Assembly (NCBI GenBank): GCA_037178975.1
Contig: JASJZH010000001.1
Span: 4,944,501-5,008,500 of the forward strand
Origin: Oscheius tipulae
Lineage: Eukaryota; Nematoda; Chromadorea; Rhabditida; Rhabditidae
Reading direction: 5' to 3'
Length of the DNA: 64,000 nt
Under the pieces are notes generated by a model. The model was not told the origin of the DNA. It saw only the letters and a program-made list of their open reading frames with translations, and did no database searches. Positions 11,364-21,617 of the stretch are shown here, one piece after another. Position 1 is the stretch's first letter. Each line of letters starts with the position of its first letter. Position numbers and translations under genes: made by a program.

Positions 11364-12525
11364 ATGCTCTTGCTCGCTCTGCTTCTTGTCCCTTCGATAC
11401 TGGCAGACTGTCCTCCGGGATCCTTCTACGATGATTCCTTTAAAAAGTAGGTTGAATATTGTCCAAAAGAAACCTGTTCAGATGTTACAAGTACGTGAGT
11501 ACTCCTGCCACTTTCTTAGCTGCCGAGAGTGCCTGTGCGGGCTCTGGAGGAAACTTGATTACGATAGGAGATGGTTTCGAGAACTCTTTTGTCATTGGAA
11601 TGGCCAGGGGATCTGGGAATGTCTGGATCGGACTGTCCTATCTGATAGACAACCAATTCTCCTGGATCAGCGGAAAGAATTCTACCTACAGAGACTGGGC
11701 ATCGGGATATCCCATGAGTCCCTCGACCCAGCAGTGTACAAACATTAGGGATACTGATAACAAATGGATGTGAGGCTTTCATGTGTTCAAGAAAACTAAC
11801 ATATTTAGTAACGAGAAGTGCAGTGCCATGCATCCGTTTGTCTGTGAGATTGACCCGAACGCAGTACCGGCCAACTGTCCGACTGTGGCTCCCACTACCG
11901 CTGCTCCTTGTTGTTAGTCTTTTCCTTCGACTAAAAATATGGTCATTTTTCAGCTAATGTCGTCTGTGACGCCGGCTACCAACTTTTGACTTCTACTTGC
12001 AAGTGCTACAAGGTGAGTTCTTACCTTAAAAAAATACTAAAAGCCTATTTCAGTTCGACAGTACTCTCCGAACTTTTACTGCCTCCCAGGCGATCTGTCA
12101 AAACGATGGAGCGAGCTTGGTCAAGATAGATAACGATGAAGTTAACAACTTCCTTCTCTCCTTAGCTGGATTCACCAGGACCGGACCCTGGATCGGAATC
12201 CAGTGTCCCACCATCACTGTCAGTAGCTGCACCTGGCCCGATGGTTCTACTGCCTCCTCATATTCAAATTTTGCTCCCGGAAATCCCAAAGCAGGATACA
12301 GCGGAGCCTACTTGTATGACATTTCCCAGTCTGACAGCAACTACGGAAAATGGATCTCTTACTCAGGATCGGGTACAGGCGGAGTTTTCTGTATGAAAAG
12401 TAAGACCCATCTGAACAAAGACAAACTTTTCCGTTTCAGATCCAAGAACTGTCACTGCCCTCTTGAACAGTGCCAAAGAAGAACGTCCCTCCAGACTGTA
12501 CAGAGATCTCAAAAGAGAATTGTAA
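11364..12525 (+). CDS. Secreted protein with two C-type lectin domains
   Basis: Signal peptide (MLLLALLLVPSILA), then CPPGSFYDDSFKKCYKY starting CTLD1, which has the conserved WIGLSYL and the QCTNIRDTDNKW segment. A short Pro/Thr linker (PTVAPTTAAPC) leads to CTLD2, which begins CDAGYQLL and contains WIGIQC. Exon borders are near 11451/11482, 11770/11810, 11915/11954, 12013/12054 and 12401/12440. The stop TAA is at 12523-12525. Classic calcium/sugar triads (EPN, QPD) are not evident, so calcium-dependent sugar binding is not assured. Nematode CLEC proteins of this kind are often gut-secreted and infection-responsive (family knowledge). Its CTLD1 is nearly identical over the FENSFVIGMARGSGN part to the neighbour at 14453-15603, so the two are recent duplicates. 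Confidence 0.88.
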
Positions 12526-13013
12526 TGATAAAAGCTAAGCTTTAAACTTTTCTCTTTTCCTTTTTATCTATTCCTACTTCAAAGAAGGAGCGACCTCCCG
12601 AAAATCAAAGGATGACATTCAATTATCAGTTGAGAGGCCAAGGGGTGCGAAAGTAATCAGATGATGAGAATAGGGAGAACACACAAATCGGGAAGTTCCC
12701 CGAATGGATTGACTCTATTGGAGCCACAAACCAACAAAAGGGGAGACTGATCGTTATGACGTTGTTTTCCGCCAAAATTCACAGACACATGAAAAACATG
12801 ACTTCCACTCATGCTATTCTTTTAGCTGATCAGCATAATAGCTGTTCGGACAATCTGCGAGCATAAATCAATCAAAATATTTTGACACAAAATGCTTTTT
12901 CCGGTCTAGCCTTATAAAAGTCGAAAACGAATGGGCAGTTTTGACCTGGTTCAACATATTTCCCACCTTTTTTCGCACATTTTCCGGAGTCTAGTTTAAT
13001 TGTATTTCGCAGT
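12526..13013. other. Intergenic, nothing recognised
   Basis: 488 bases between the lectin gene and the glycosyltransferase with no supported exon on either strand. Confidence 0.5.
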
Positions 13014-14411
13014 ATGAACCCTGCTTTCAAATTAGCTGCCAAATTTGCATGTAAGTTGGGATCCGAAAAGATTTTGATTGTAAAACTGTTACAGTATACC
13101 TCGTCTGTATATACAGCATAGTTTTTATGGTTATGCACCAAGATGACGGGTCTTCGCGAGTCAAAAGAACGGTCAATTTGGAAGAGGAACCGCTGGCATC
13201 CGAATGTTTTCCGAGAAATACGAGCAGGCCGAGATCCGAAGAAGGAATTCATCGTCCCAATCAGCTCTACTACGAATATCTCATTTCAAAAGAACCTGAA
13301 GTGTAAGCCTCCTACAGTCTTTTGATTAATCTGGAATCACAGATTCGTCGAGAAGGCCCCAGAGATTGATCCAAATACGAAAGTAATTATTGTTGCTCTC
13401 TCAAAGAATACCGATTACCAGGCTCGAAGCGATGTTCGAGAAAGCTGGGCCAATAGCGACAACCCATATATCAAGGTCTGAAGCTCTTTCGATAACTGAA
13501 CAGCCGAGTTTAGAACAAATCCGCGACTGTGATCTTTCTCACGGGAGACGACAAGGAAGATATTGGATGCCTGAACAACGAGTTCGATGCCCATGGAGAT
13601 TTGTTAGTGGCCAAGGCTTTGGACTCTTATAGAGGTCTCGTCTACAAACTGGTCATCGCGTTCCGGTATCTTTCAAAGAACTATCCCCAAGCTCATATCA
13701 TGAAGATTGATCTCGACTGCATTTTGGATGTCACTGGAGTATGTTGCTCTTTTTTCTCGACTGAAGTCTATTTCCAGTTGATGGGTCTGCTGGATCAACA
13801 GAAGGATCCAGACTTTATTTACGGGTATTTGTTCTACAGCTCGAGACCGATTAGAGATCCAATTCATCAGTGGTTAGTTTTCTGATACCCTTTTCGTATT
13901 TCAACTTCAGGTACGTCCCCGAGTACGCCTTCAAGGGGCGACTGTACCCGTGGTACGTGAACGGAAACGTGTACATCATCTCGGGAAAAAGTATGCAGAA
14001 TCTACTTACCGCTCTTCGGGGAACACATGTAAAATTGCAAACTCTGAACGTTTTAAATCTCAAATTATAGGTGATTGAAATCGAGGATCTCTTCTTCACG
14101 GGTATTCTAAGAGAAAAGGTCAATGGAAAAATTGACCACATGCCTGGCTACAGGTTCGGAGTGGTAGGAAATTGAACCAACTCAGTATAACCAGTCATTT
14201 TCAGCCCGACTACATGCATTGTCCGGATGAAGAAGGACGAAGAATCATAGTTCACGGTATGGCTCGTGACAGAATAGTAGAGCGTTACAACGAGTTCATG
14301 AACTGGAAGCGATGGGACTGTTCGAATGATCCGAAGCCTTCAACAAAGGCGGAAGAGACAGCAACGGACAAGTTGCCCGAGCCCGTAGGAAAACGTAATA
14401 ACCGATTATGA
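13014..14411 (+). CDS. GT31-type (beta-1,3-galactosyltransferase-like) glycosyltransferase
   Basis: Type II membrane protein: a short cytoplasmic start (MNPAFKLAAKFA), then a signal anchor (VYLVCIYSIVFMVM) and a stem. The catalytic region carries ARSDVRESWANS, the family's R..IR.TW motif, then DLLVAKALDSYRGLVYK (usual D..DSY.NLT.K), and KIDLDCILDV in the place of the DxD metal site (normally KxDDD). Later come YPWYVNGNVYIISG (usual YP.Y..G.GYV.S) and IEIEDLFFTGI (usual EDV..G). It probably transfers galactose or GlcNAc in the Golgi. The DxD position reads Asp-Leu-Asp, which still gives DxD. The stop TGA is at 14409-14411, and AATAAA follows near 14441. The minus-strand lectin gene ends only 41 bases away, tail to tail. 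Confidence 0.85.
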
Positions 14412-14452
14412 AATGCAATTGTAATATAAATATGAAATTCAATAAATCATGT

Positions 14453-15603
14453 CTATTTCTGAGGCTGCTTGGATTCAATCACAGCCTTCTTGATGGAAGA
14501 TCGTTGTTTTCTGGCTTCTCGCTCCATCATCGAGATTCTGGACGCTGCCTTTTCACAGAAAATGGATCCCAGGTCCTCTCCCGTGTAGTAAGAATACCAC
14601 TGGCCATCTCCGAAGCCGTTGTCGACCATGAAGACAACTCCATTCTTGTTTGGGCTTACGGGCATTCCTACTTTTTTTGTACAGATGCTCGGAAATGCTA
14701 ACCAGGATAGAAGTTACTATATCCGCTAAGAGAAGTGCCATCGGGCCAAGTACAATCTGCCTGTCTGGAGGTGGGACAGTTGAGTCCAATCCACGGCCCA
14801 GAGTTATCGTTCCCGTACAGTACCATCAGAAAAGCGTTCAGAGCGCTGCTCGTAATCTTGACCACATTACCGCCATCGGACTGACAAGCAGCCTTTCCGG
14901 CAGCGAAAGAGCGAACGATCGGGTCGAACTGAGCATAATTCTACCTAGATTCACAGCCTAGAATACCTTGTAGCATCTGCAAGTTCCACTGAAGAACTGA
15001 TAACCGGCACTACAGGCCACATTGCCACAGGTTCCATTGGTAGGAGTGCTGCAACTGGGCTGGACAGGACAGTTGTTGACTGGCGCGGCATTCGGGTCCA
15101 CAGTACAGACGTAAGGTCGGGCGGCGTTGCACAACTCTTTTCTACAAGTAGTCTTTGTGGTGGAGTGTAGGTTGTAAACCCACGTCCACCTGTTATCGGT
15201 ATCTCGGAGTTGAGTACATTGATAAGGACTGGGGTCCGATGGTTGTCCAGATGCGAAATTTGAGTACGAAGAGTTTTGACCACTTGTCCATGCCCATGAT
15301 GAGGATGTCAGATAGGAGAGTCCGATCCAGACATTTCCAGAGCCTCGGGCCATTCCGATTACAAAAGAGTTCTCAAAGCCGGACTGGACCGTGACCAGGT
15401 GACCGCCAATCGACTGACAGTCATTCTCAGCAGCCAAGAAAGTGGCTAGCTGATTCACATACTTGTAGCATCTCAGTTTCTTGTTAGATGATCATATAAT
15501 ACTAAACTCACTTGTTAAAGCTGTCATCGTAGAATGTTCCAAAAGGGCAGTCGGCTAGAACTGATGAGATGAAGAGGAGTGATGCCAAGCAGCGGTAGAA
15601 CAT
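14453..15603 (-). CDS. Secreted protein with two C-type lectin domains
   Basis: On the minus strand: signal peptide MFYRCLASLLFISSVLA, then CPFGTFYDDSFNKCYKYV opening CTLD1 with FENSFVIGMARGSGN, WIGLSYL and YQCTQLRDTDNRW. The linker contains NCPVQPSCSTPTNG, then CSAGYQFFSGTCRCYK opens CTLD2 with GPWIGLNCP. The last exon ends KQPQK with TAG at 14453-14455. The C-terminal tail is basic (REARKQRSSIKK) as in the paralogue at 11364. A 39-41-base intron after RDTDNRW (about 15140-15185) must be removed even though the frame stays open through it. Same architecture and close sequence make it a recent inverted duplicate of the gene at 11364. Confidence 0.88.
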
Positions 15604-15617
15604 GGTTTCTGCACCTA

Positions 15618-15624
15618 CTATCAG
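15618..15624 (-). promoter_or_regulatory. GATA-like element before lectin gene
   Basis: CTATCAG on the plus strand (CTGATAG on the coding strand), 15 bases before the ATG at 15603. A weaker match than its counterparts. Confidence 0.3.
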
Positions 15625-15813
15625 CGATACAAAGGCTTTAAGAGGCTTCAACGATAACCGTTTCATCTTCTATATACAATCACTCGGACGCAATTTTGAG
15701 AGATAAGGAAGTCATCCATTTTGTGGCAAGACTTCTTTCGAAAAGCTTCCTTCCTATTGGTCTTTGAGATTAAAAAAAACAGCAAAGAATCAAACTTTAT
15801 TCTTTTACAAACA

Positions 15814-16905
15814 TTATGCTTGCAGCGGAATTCTCTTCCCCGGTCCTGAAAACTCATTCACCTCAATAAAAAAAAGTGAAATATACTCACGTTGTTCACA
15901 GAAAACTCCACCGTTTTCATTGTTAGCGCAAGCCCATTTCCCATCGGTTTCCATCGAGCAAGGACCTTTCATTGCGGGCTCACCTGGACAACCTCATACA
16001 AAACTGTAATTTTCTACTAACCTAGCTTGAAGTTACTGTAGGACACTTGCGTTTTATCTTGCCAAAAGCAACTGTTCTGTTGATTGTTGTCACAAAAGAG
16101 ACCGATGAATGGATGAGCATCATCTCCTCCGCTCTTAGTCTTATTCATGCCGAGAAGAAACTTGTTCGTCTCGGCACTGTCTACCTTGGCCAGAACTCCA
16201 TTTAATGAGGAACAATATTCCATGGAAGCGTTGTAGCTTCGCAAGGTGTCGTTATACTGGAACGGGAAGAAAGTTGAAGACAAAAGAGTTTAATACCGAG
16301 TAACACATGCAGTTGGAAGAGAGAAATTGGTAGTTCGTACCACAGGCAATTGGGTCTGAAAAGTGTTTGTAAGATAAATTAAAATGACATACGGCATGGA
16401 ATTGAAGAGCACACATAAGGTCGACTAACATTGCATTGCTCCTTACTAAAGCAGATACTTTGTATTGGAACACGGAGAAACCTACATCCAACGATGGTCG
16501 CTGTCCCTCATATGAACACATTTTGCTTGGTCATCGTTCGGCTGTTCCGTGGCCATATTCCAGTAGCTGGGAAACTCGCCCGAAGTCCACCCACCCTCGT
16601 TTTTCATAAAATTGAATCCGATCCAGAAAGGGCCTCTTCGTTTGGCCAAACCCGCTAGGAAATGGTTCTCCATGACCGTTTCAACAGTCACCAGATGCCC
16701 GCTGTTGAAAGCATTACAATTCTCTTCAGCGTCCGTATATGTTGCTGGCTTTGCGATAAAGTGGAAGCATCTAAAAGATTGATGGGTTCAAGCTAAAAGG
16801 TTCTTACTTTCCAAACTCGGCATCAAATACAGATTCTTTGGGACAGATGCTTACGCCGTGAACGAAGGGGACGAGGAAAAGAGCAACCAGACGGGATAGA
16901 GTCAT
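15814..16905 (-). CDS. Secreted protein with two C-type lectin domains (divergent)
   Basis: Minus-strand gene starting MTLSRLVALFLVPFVHG (signal peptide) followed by the CTLD1 entry CPKESVFDAEFGKCFHF. CTLD1 has FWIGFNF and KCVHMRDSDHRW; CTLD2 starts ACGTNYQFLSSNCMCY and has PFIGLFCDN and a separate exon with NENGGVFCE. The last exon (ending RPGKRIPLQA, TAA at 15814-15816) follows a GAGTTTTCAG acceptor near 15848. It is more diverged from the two neighbours than they are from each other. No clear calcium-binding triad is visible. Likely secreted from intestine or another secretory tissue. Confidence 0.85.
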
Positions 16906-16945
16906 CGCTTCTGACTGTCTGAAGCCATTCATAAAATCTTGAAAT

Positions 16946-16952
16946 CTTATCA
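16946..16952 (-). promoter_or_regulatory. GATA element before lectin gene
   Basis: CTTATCA on the plus strand is TGATAAG on the coding strand, 41 bases upstream of the ATG at 16905. Confidence 0.4.
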
Positions 16953-17130
16953 CGAACCAAAACGACAGTCACGGGCAAATATTTGAAGTATGCGTGGTTT
17001 TCTGGAATGTGCTTTCTACAGAAATTTTGGGGTTTGGTTATGCCGTTTCCAAATCCATAGATAACTTTCAAATGTCTTTTTGAACGAGCAGGTTATCCAA
17101 AATACATTGTAAAAATGATGACCAAATCTG

Positions 17131-17137
17131 TATAAAG
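17131..17137 (+). promoter_or_regulatory. TATA box of small gene
   Basis: TATAAAG about 30 bases before the presumed initiation site of the small gene at 17163. Confidence 0.45.
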
Positions 17138-17162
17138 TTTTTACTGATCGACAGTCGACAAC

Positions 17163-17678
17163 ACGTCCGGCTCACTCGTTCTTCTTCTGACTGTGGGACT
17201 CACAGTCGCCTTCATCAACTACTCTCCTATGGGCAGATTCTTGGCTCTGCCAGGAGAGGCTGTGGACGATGTGGTCGAGAAGTTTCCGGATGTAGCTGAG
17301 GATGATGTGACGACGGTAAAAGAAAAGTTCGCCCGACTGTACAACCAGAAAAAGTTCTTGGACCTATCTGCTGTGGTAAGGAACTCGATGACATAAATAC
17401 TTGATCCCAGTTTAGACTCGATCTTCTCCAGGCGATCCCCGGTCGGCAATTTTGGGGATAGTACTTAGAGACTCTTCAACAAGTTCGGACCGATCATCTC
17501 GGTTTAGTGATATGGCTACTTTCATGTCCAATTTTTTTTAGATCGGACAGTGTAGTTGCACCAACGAAGTCTGTTCCAATCTGACGACCTTCTCCCAGAA
17601 AGACAGATCTTCCCATCACGTCGATCTGACTCTTGGAACCAACCAGCAACTGTACCAGATGCGTTTTCTGAACTTCTA
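17163..17678 (+). CDS. Small secreted or membrane protein whose start codon reads ACG
   Basis: Just after a TATA box the frame reads SGSLVLLLTVGLTVAFINYS, a signal-peptide-like stretch, then GRFLALPGEAVDDVVEKFPD and further polar sequence. Exons continue at about 17440-17461 and 17541-17678 (IGQCSCTNEVCSNLTTFSQ, ending MRFLNF, TAA at 17676-17678), with AATAAA next to the stop. Where an ATG is expected, the only in-frame candidate before the hydrophobic core is ACG at 17163-17165. The first in-frame ATG (in SPMGRF) would remove the signal peptide. So this is a non-AUG start, a mutated start or a missed upstream exon. I do not recognise the family. Confidence 0.45.
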
Positions 17679-17831
17679 AGACGAATAAAGAAACCTGGTT
17701 TATTGAGGCGGGAGAAGTGCTCTGTTGATCTTCCCGTGTTTGTCATCTTTCAAAACCACCTCGAAATTTTCCATAAAAATTTAACAGCGCCGTGTCAGCT
17801 CCCCTTCTCAAACACAATCAGAATCAGAGAA

Positions 17832-18574
17832 ATGCCTCTCGGTGGTCTCCACATTTTTCTGTTCTTTCCACTCTCACAGGCCATTTGTCCCTCTGGATTT
17901 TTCCATGATGCTTTGTTCGACAAGTAGGTTCAAGATTGTACACAATTAGACACTATGTTCAGGTGCTACTACTGGAACGAGACAAAACAAAACTTCTTCG
18001 ATGCGGACCAGCATTGTGCCAGCTTAAATGCTCATCTGGCGTCTATTGAAAATAACGAGGAGAACTATTTTTTGTCAGGAGTGGCAAGGGAAGGAGATTC
18101 ACCAGTCTGGATCGGGTTGAACAACTACACTCACGACTTCTGGAGCTGGATAGGTGGAGACGACTCCAAGCCAGTATATTTGAAGAACAGAGATTCGTTC
18201 GAAACCAAAAGTGAAGAAAAATGTGCATCTTTGAACAGCTCTCGTGACTGGCTGTGAGTTGAGAACTCGTTTTGAATTTATTGACATTGCCAGTGTTTAA
18301 TAATGGTCATTATTTCAGAATCGAGAGTTGCTACAATCCTTATCCATTTCTGTGTTCCGTCAAGCCTCTGCCAAGTACTACAGAAAGTACCGTGACTTCG
18401 ACCACTGCTACGAGCACACCAAGTACTACAGAAAGTACCGTGACTTCGACCACTACTACGAGCACACCAACCACAAAAACCACAGCAAAGCCTGTGCAAA
18501 CAACCACGAAAGGATGTGAATACATCATGACACTGTCGCTATTTGTGTGGTCGTGCTTGGTTGTATTCCAATGA
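17832..18574 (+). CDS. Single C-type lectin domain with Thr-rich repeats and probable GPI anchor
   Basis: Signal peptide MPLGGLHIFLFFPLSQA, then CPSGFFHDALFDKCYYW opening one CTLD with WIGLNNYTHDFW and CASLNSSRDW. The last exon encodes IESCYNPYPFLCSV, closing the domain, then a mucin-like Ser/Thr segment with two 48-base direct repeats (18371-18418 and 18419-18466; unit PSTTESTVTSTTATST), and ends in a hydrophobic run (IMTLSLFVWSCLVVFQ) that looks like a GPI-attachment signal. It would be a glycosylated, surface-bound lectin rather than a free one. Stop TGA at 18572-18574. It differs from the two-domain neighbours and is not their close copy. No GATA element was found just upstream. Confidence 0.82.
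18371..18466 (+). repeat. Two-unit 48-base tandem repeat in lectin tail
   Basis: CCAAGTACTACAGAAAGTAC begins at 18371 and again at 18419. The two units differ by very few bases, which points to recent duplication or unequal exchange in a coding minisatellite. Confidence 0.8.
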
Positions 18575-18777
18575 ACTATTTCAACTAATTGGAAACTTAA
18601 TCTGACTAGTTATTTGGTCAACTCTAGCCACTTGTTCCGACTCGACTGAAAACATAAATAGCTCCGACCGATTTAATAAGAAAAGAAACGAATATACATA
18701 TTTACAGTTATTACTCGATTATTGCGAAAGCTCCGACCGAAAAGGGTATATACAATGGCAAGTCTTTGGGGAAACAT

Positions 18778-20034
18778 TTACAATTCGGCTCCACCCGCAG
18801 CGTCGTGAATCCTCTCCTTCGCGTCCGAGGCAGCCCGAGCAGCCTTTTGCTTTCCCTCCTCGAACTTTTCCTGAGCGTATTCTTTAGCAGATTCAGCCTT
18901 GTCTTTGGCGTCCGATGCAGCTCTGGCAGCTCTCTCTTTTCCCTCCTGATACTTTTCCTGGGCGTATTCCTTAGCCGACTCAGCTCCATCCTTGGTCTGT
19001 TCCCACTTTTCTCCGAGATATTCCTTGGCTCCTTCGGCCTTGTCCATCACGTAGTCTCGAGCACTCTCGGCCTTGTCCTTCACGTACTCCTTGGCATCCT
19101 GAGCTCTTCCCTTTCCAGAAGAGATCGTGTCGGATGCACGGTCGCGAGCATCAGAGGCCTGGAAGTTTTTCAATAAGCTAGTTGTTTTGAAAACAGTTCT
19201 GTTGCTGTACTCAGAGAGCCCTCTGTTCTCTCGTCAACAACATGAAGTATACAGATTTCGAAAAACGTTCTCTTTCTGGTAAACAGTGGGAAAAAAAGAA
19301 GAAAAAGTACCTTGTCCATTCCTTCCTTGACCTTCTGATCTACATACTCCTTTGCATCACTGGCCTTTCTCTTTCCCTGCTCGTAAGTATCCTGAGCATA
19401 TTCTTTGGCAGATTCGGCCTTGTCTTTGGCATAGTCTTTGGCGGAGTTAGCCTTGTCTCTCGCTGCTTGGGCCTAGAACTAGATATATCTCCTTTCATTG
19501 ACTGATACGAACCTTGTCCTTTCCAGCCTCCAAAGTCTCGTAACCAGAGTCACGAGCCTCTCGGGCCTTCCTCTTGACCTGATCAGCCTTGTCCTTCACT
19601 GTATCAGCAGCCTCACCGGCTTCCTCCTTGGCCAATCCGGCCCATTCCTTGGCCTTGTCGATTCCTCGCTGGACGATATTCCTGTCCTGAAAACACGAAA
19701 ATAGCAATGAAAGGGGGGCAAAGTACTCTCGTTTCAAAACACGGGACTGCTATCGTAAACAACAGATATTTCTAGAAGATAGAGAAGACATAATTGATCA
19801 CCCGGGGACGAACTCAGCTACTAAAAGAAGAAGTTTTACATTGTTGATACTTCCAAGGCCGCTAGAGAGATATACTTAGAGAAGTTCTTTTCTACAATCT
19901 TAAAGGGCAGAAACTCTACAAGTTCACAGAAATTTAAGGCATGTCAAATGTAACCAAAGAAAGAAACCCACATCGTCGGCAAGACTGAAGGCGAAAACTC
20001 CGAGCAAAAGAAGCGAAAATAGTAGAATCCTCAT
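18778..20034 (-). CDS. Secreted LEA-like (group 3) protein
   Basis: Minus-strand gene beginning MRILLFSLLLLGVFAFSLAD, a clear signal peptide, followed by about 230 residues of Ala/Lys/Glu/Asp-rich amphipathic helix repeats, for example AKEYAQEKYQEGKERAARA and its near copy in the next exon part, KAESAKEYAQEKFEEGKQ. Group 3 LEA motif density is high and there are no Cys residues. Exons are about 19980-20034, 19514-19686, 19311-19472 and 18778-19161; the stop TAA is at 18778-18780. Secreted or ER-routed LEA-like proteins protect membranes and secreted proteins during drying, cold or salt stress (family knowledge). It is the second LEA-like gene in 10 kb, the other being at 7767-11079 on the other strand. 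Confidence 0.85.
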
Positions 20035-20336
20035 TTTCAGTTATGAACTGTTTGGGAGATGGACGATACTGTCCGTCTTCTCTCTTTTATAGCGAGGGAA
20101 CCCCAGTCTGTTTACTTGACGCCCCTTGTCCACGTGGGCTATACATGTTGTTTACGCCCCAGAGTTGTTGACCAGCCGGAAAGTGCAAGACCCCCGACAG
20201 AGGAGGAATCAAAGGATCGTCGCGAGAGAAAAAACAGACATCATTTGTGTTTGGGGGACTTTAAAAATGATGGCTGTACTTTGAGACTGGGTGAGGAATA
20301 GTCTAGAAGGGAAGGTGATAAGAAAAAGAAAGTCTA
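20035..20336. other. Promoter region of secreted LEA-like gene
   Basis: 302 bases before the LEA-like gene. CTTTTATAGCG at about 20083 gives a TATAAA-like element on the minus strand about 50 bases upstream of its ATG. CCACGTGGG at about 20132 is a G-box/E-box-like palindrome. Confidence 0.35.
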
Positions 20337-20415
20337 AGCATGTCAAAAATGACAATAATATGTTACTGAACAACATATAACTGAAGTTGTTCAGTACTTT
20401 CTATTGTCCCATGCT
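20337..20415. ncRNA. miRNA-precursor-like hairpin (candidate)
   Basis: A 79-base stretch folds on itself: AGCATG/CATGCT at the base, then GACAATA/TATTGTC, a small internal loop, then an uninterrupted 11-pair stem TACTGAACAAC/GTTGTTCAGTA with an 11-base terminal loop. Size, stem continuity and loop fit an animal pre-miRNA. It lies between genes, 27 bases beyond the 3' end of the small gene at 20442. Strand and expression cannot be told from sequence; it may instead be a relic of a palindromic element. Confidence 0.45.
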
Positions 20416-20441
20416 AGAATAAGAGGCTAGATGAGCAAAAT

Positions 20442-20646
20442 TTATTCTTTACTGTTGACACTTGAAGCAGAGAAGAACCACCCGTTGTTGAAGTCGTCAA
20501 AAACCACAACTCTCCCGTCTGACGTGGATACAGTCTGAAGGTTCGGGAAACAAAACGTTGTCTGAACAATCAAGCTCTGAAGATGATTATGTTTTATCCA
20601 AAGAAGAGACTACGGAAATGAGCAGAAAACAAGCCAACAGTCTCAT
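20442..20646 (-). CDS. Very small secreted protein, two exons
   Basis: Minus strand: ATG at 20646 opens a hydrophobic leader (MRLLACFLLISS) cut by a 37-38-base intron (GTAGTC to CTTCAG) in phase 0; exon 2 reads LIVQTTFCFPNLQTVSTS, then DGRVVVFDDFNNGWFFSA, and stops TAA at 20442-20444. The stop overlaps AATAAA, so the 3' UTR is tiny. About 55 residues. Family unknown; the signal peptide and small size suggest a secreted peptide. The frame joins perfectly, which supports the model. Confidence 0.6.
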
Positions 20647-21617
20647 GGTTTGAATCGGGGGGTTGTGAGAGGAAGTTCACACAATAAATGTGGCTGGCGG
20701 CGAATGATTTTCGATAAATATTCTGCAGAAAACGGAAATGAACCGATTAATATGAAACGTTTGCCATGCTTAGTTCTTTATATTTCTTACAGAGGATAGC
20801 TATGTTTCTACTTTGTCAGAACTTGCTAGCTTCAACTCAACATCGTGTCCTGTAGAAGCCGAAGTAGGCTTTCCTAATTCTTTCTAGAGCTCCAGCTCTT
20901 TTGCTCTAACTCTCCACTTTTCCAATCAACTCGCCTCGACTATATGCTGGAGCACATAAGTAACCTCTTTGGAATGACTGACGGATCGAGTATTGCATCT
21001 TTGGTGCATTTGTAAGAAAACTCCTTTCTCGTAGATGCTACTTCTAACGAGCCTCTAGAATTGTTAATACTTGGTCCGTAAACGTTTGTCATGTTCAAAC
21101 AGGATATCAACTCCTATCAAAGGTCGCCGGTCCGCCCCCAGTGGCCTGAGCGGTGGGTCGGAGCGTGAGCGCCCAGAGAGAAGGTGGCAACTCTTTGGGT
21201 ACTAGCTGACACAAGGCTACGGTCATTATTCTGTTCTATTGTATCACTTATCATCTTATCTCATAAACGTCTATTCTCCCTGAGCCACCTCTTACTATTT
21301 AGTCCTTCGAGAGAATCTCTGCTAGTTCCATCTAATAGCCTTCTTGCAACAACCACTATCTAAACTTAGATTGGCTAGACCTTATTTAAAGGCAAAGACC
21401 ATTGAACAAGGATGTTTGGAAAGGCCAAGAGGGAAGATTGCGACTGTAAAATATATAAAAAGAACTTGCAGAGCCTAATAAGTTTACCCAAAAACTTTTT
21501 GCCGAGACTGTCTTCAATATATCATGGCGTATTGAAAACAGTTACACTCAAAGACATCTTGCTGCTTCAAAGGTTTCATTGAGCCGACATTGCTTCAAAT
21601 CTACTTCTTTCTGGTCT
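20647..21617. other. Long gene-poor stretch
   Basis: 971 bases with no convincing exon. GTGGCCTGAGCGG at about 21140 is close to a tRNA A box and might mark a tRNA-derived SINE fragment, but no good B box follows. AT-rich elsewhere. Confidence 0.35.

Noticed and set aside
21128-21210. SINE with tRNA A box (GTGGCCTGAGCGG)
   Set aside because: No acceptable B box follows and no second copy was seen in the window.
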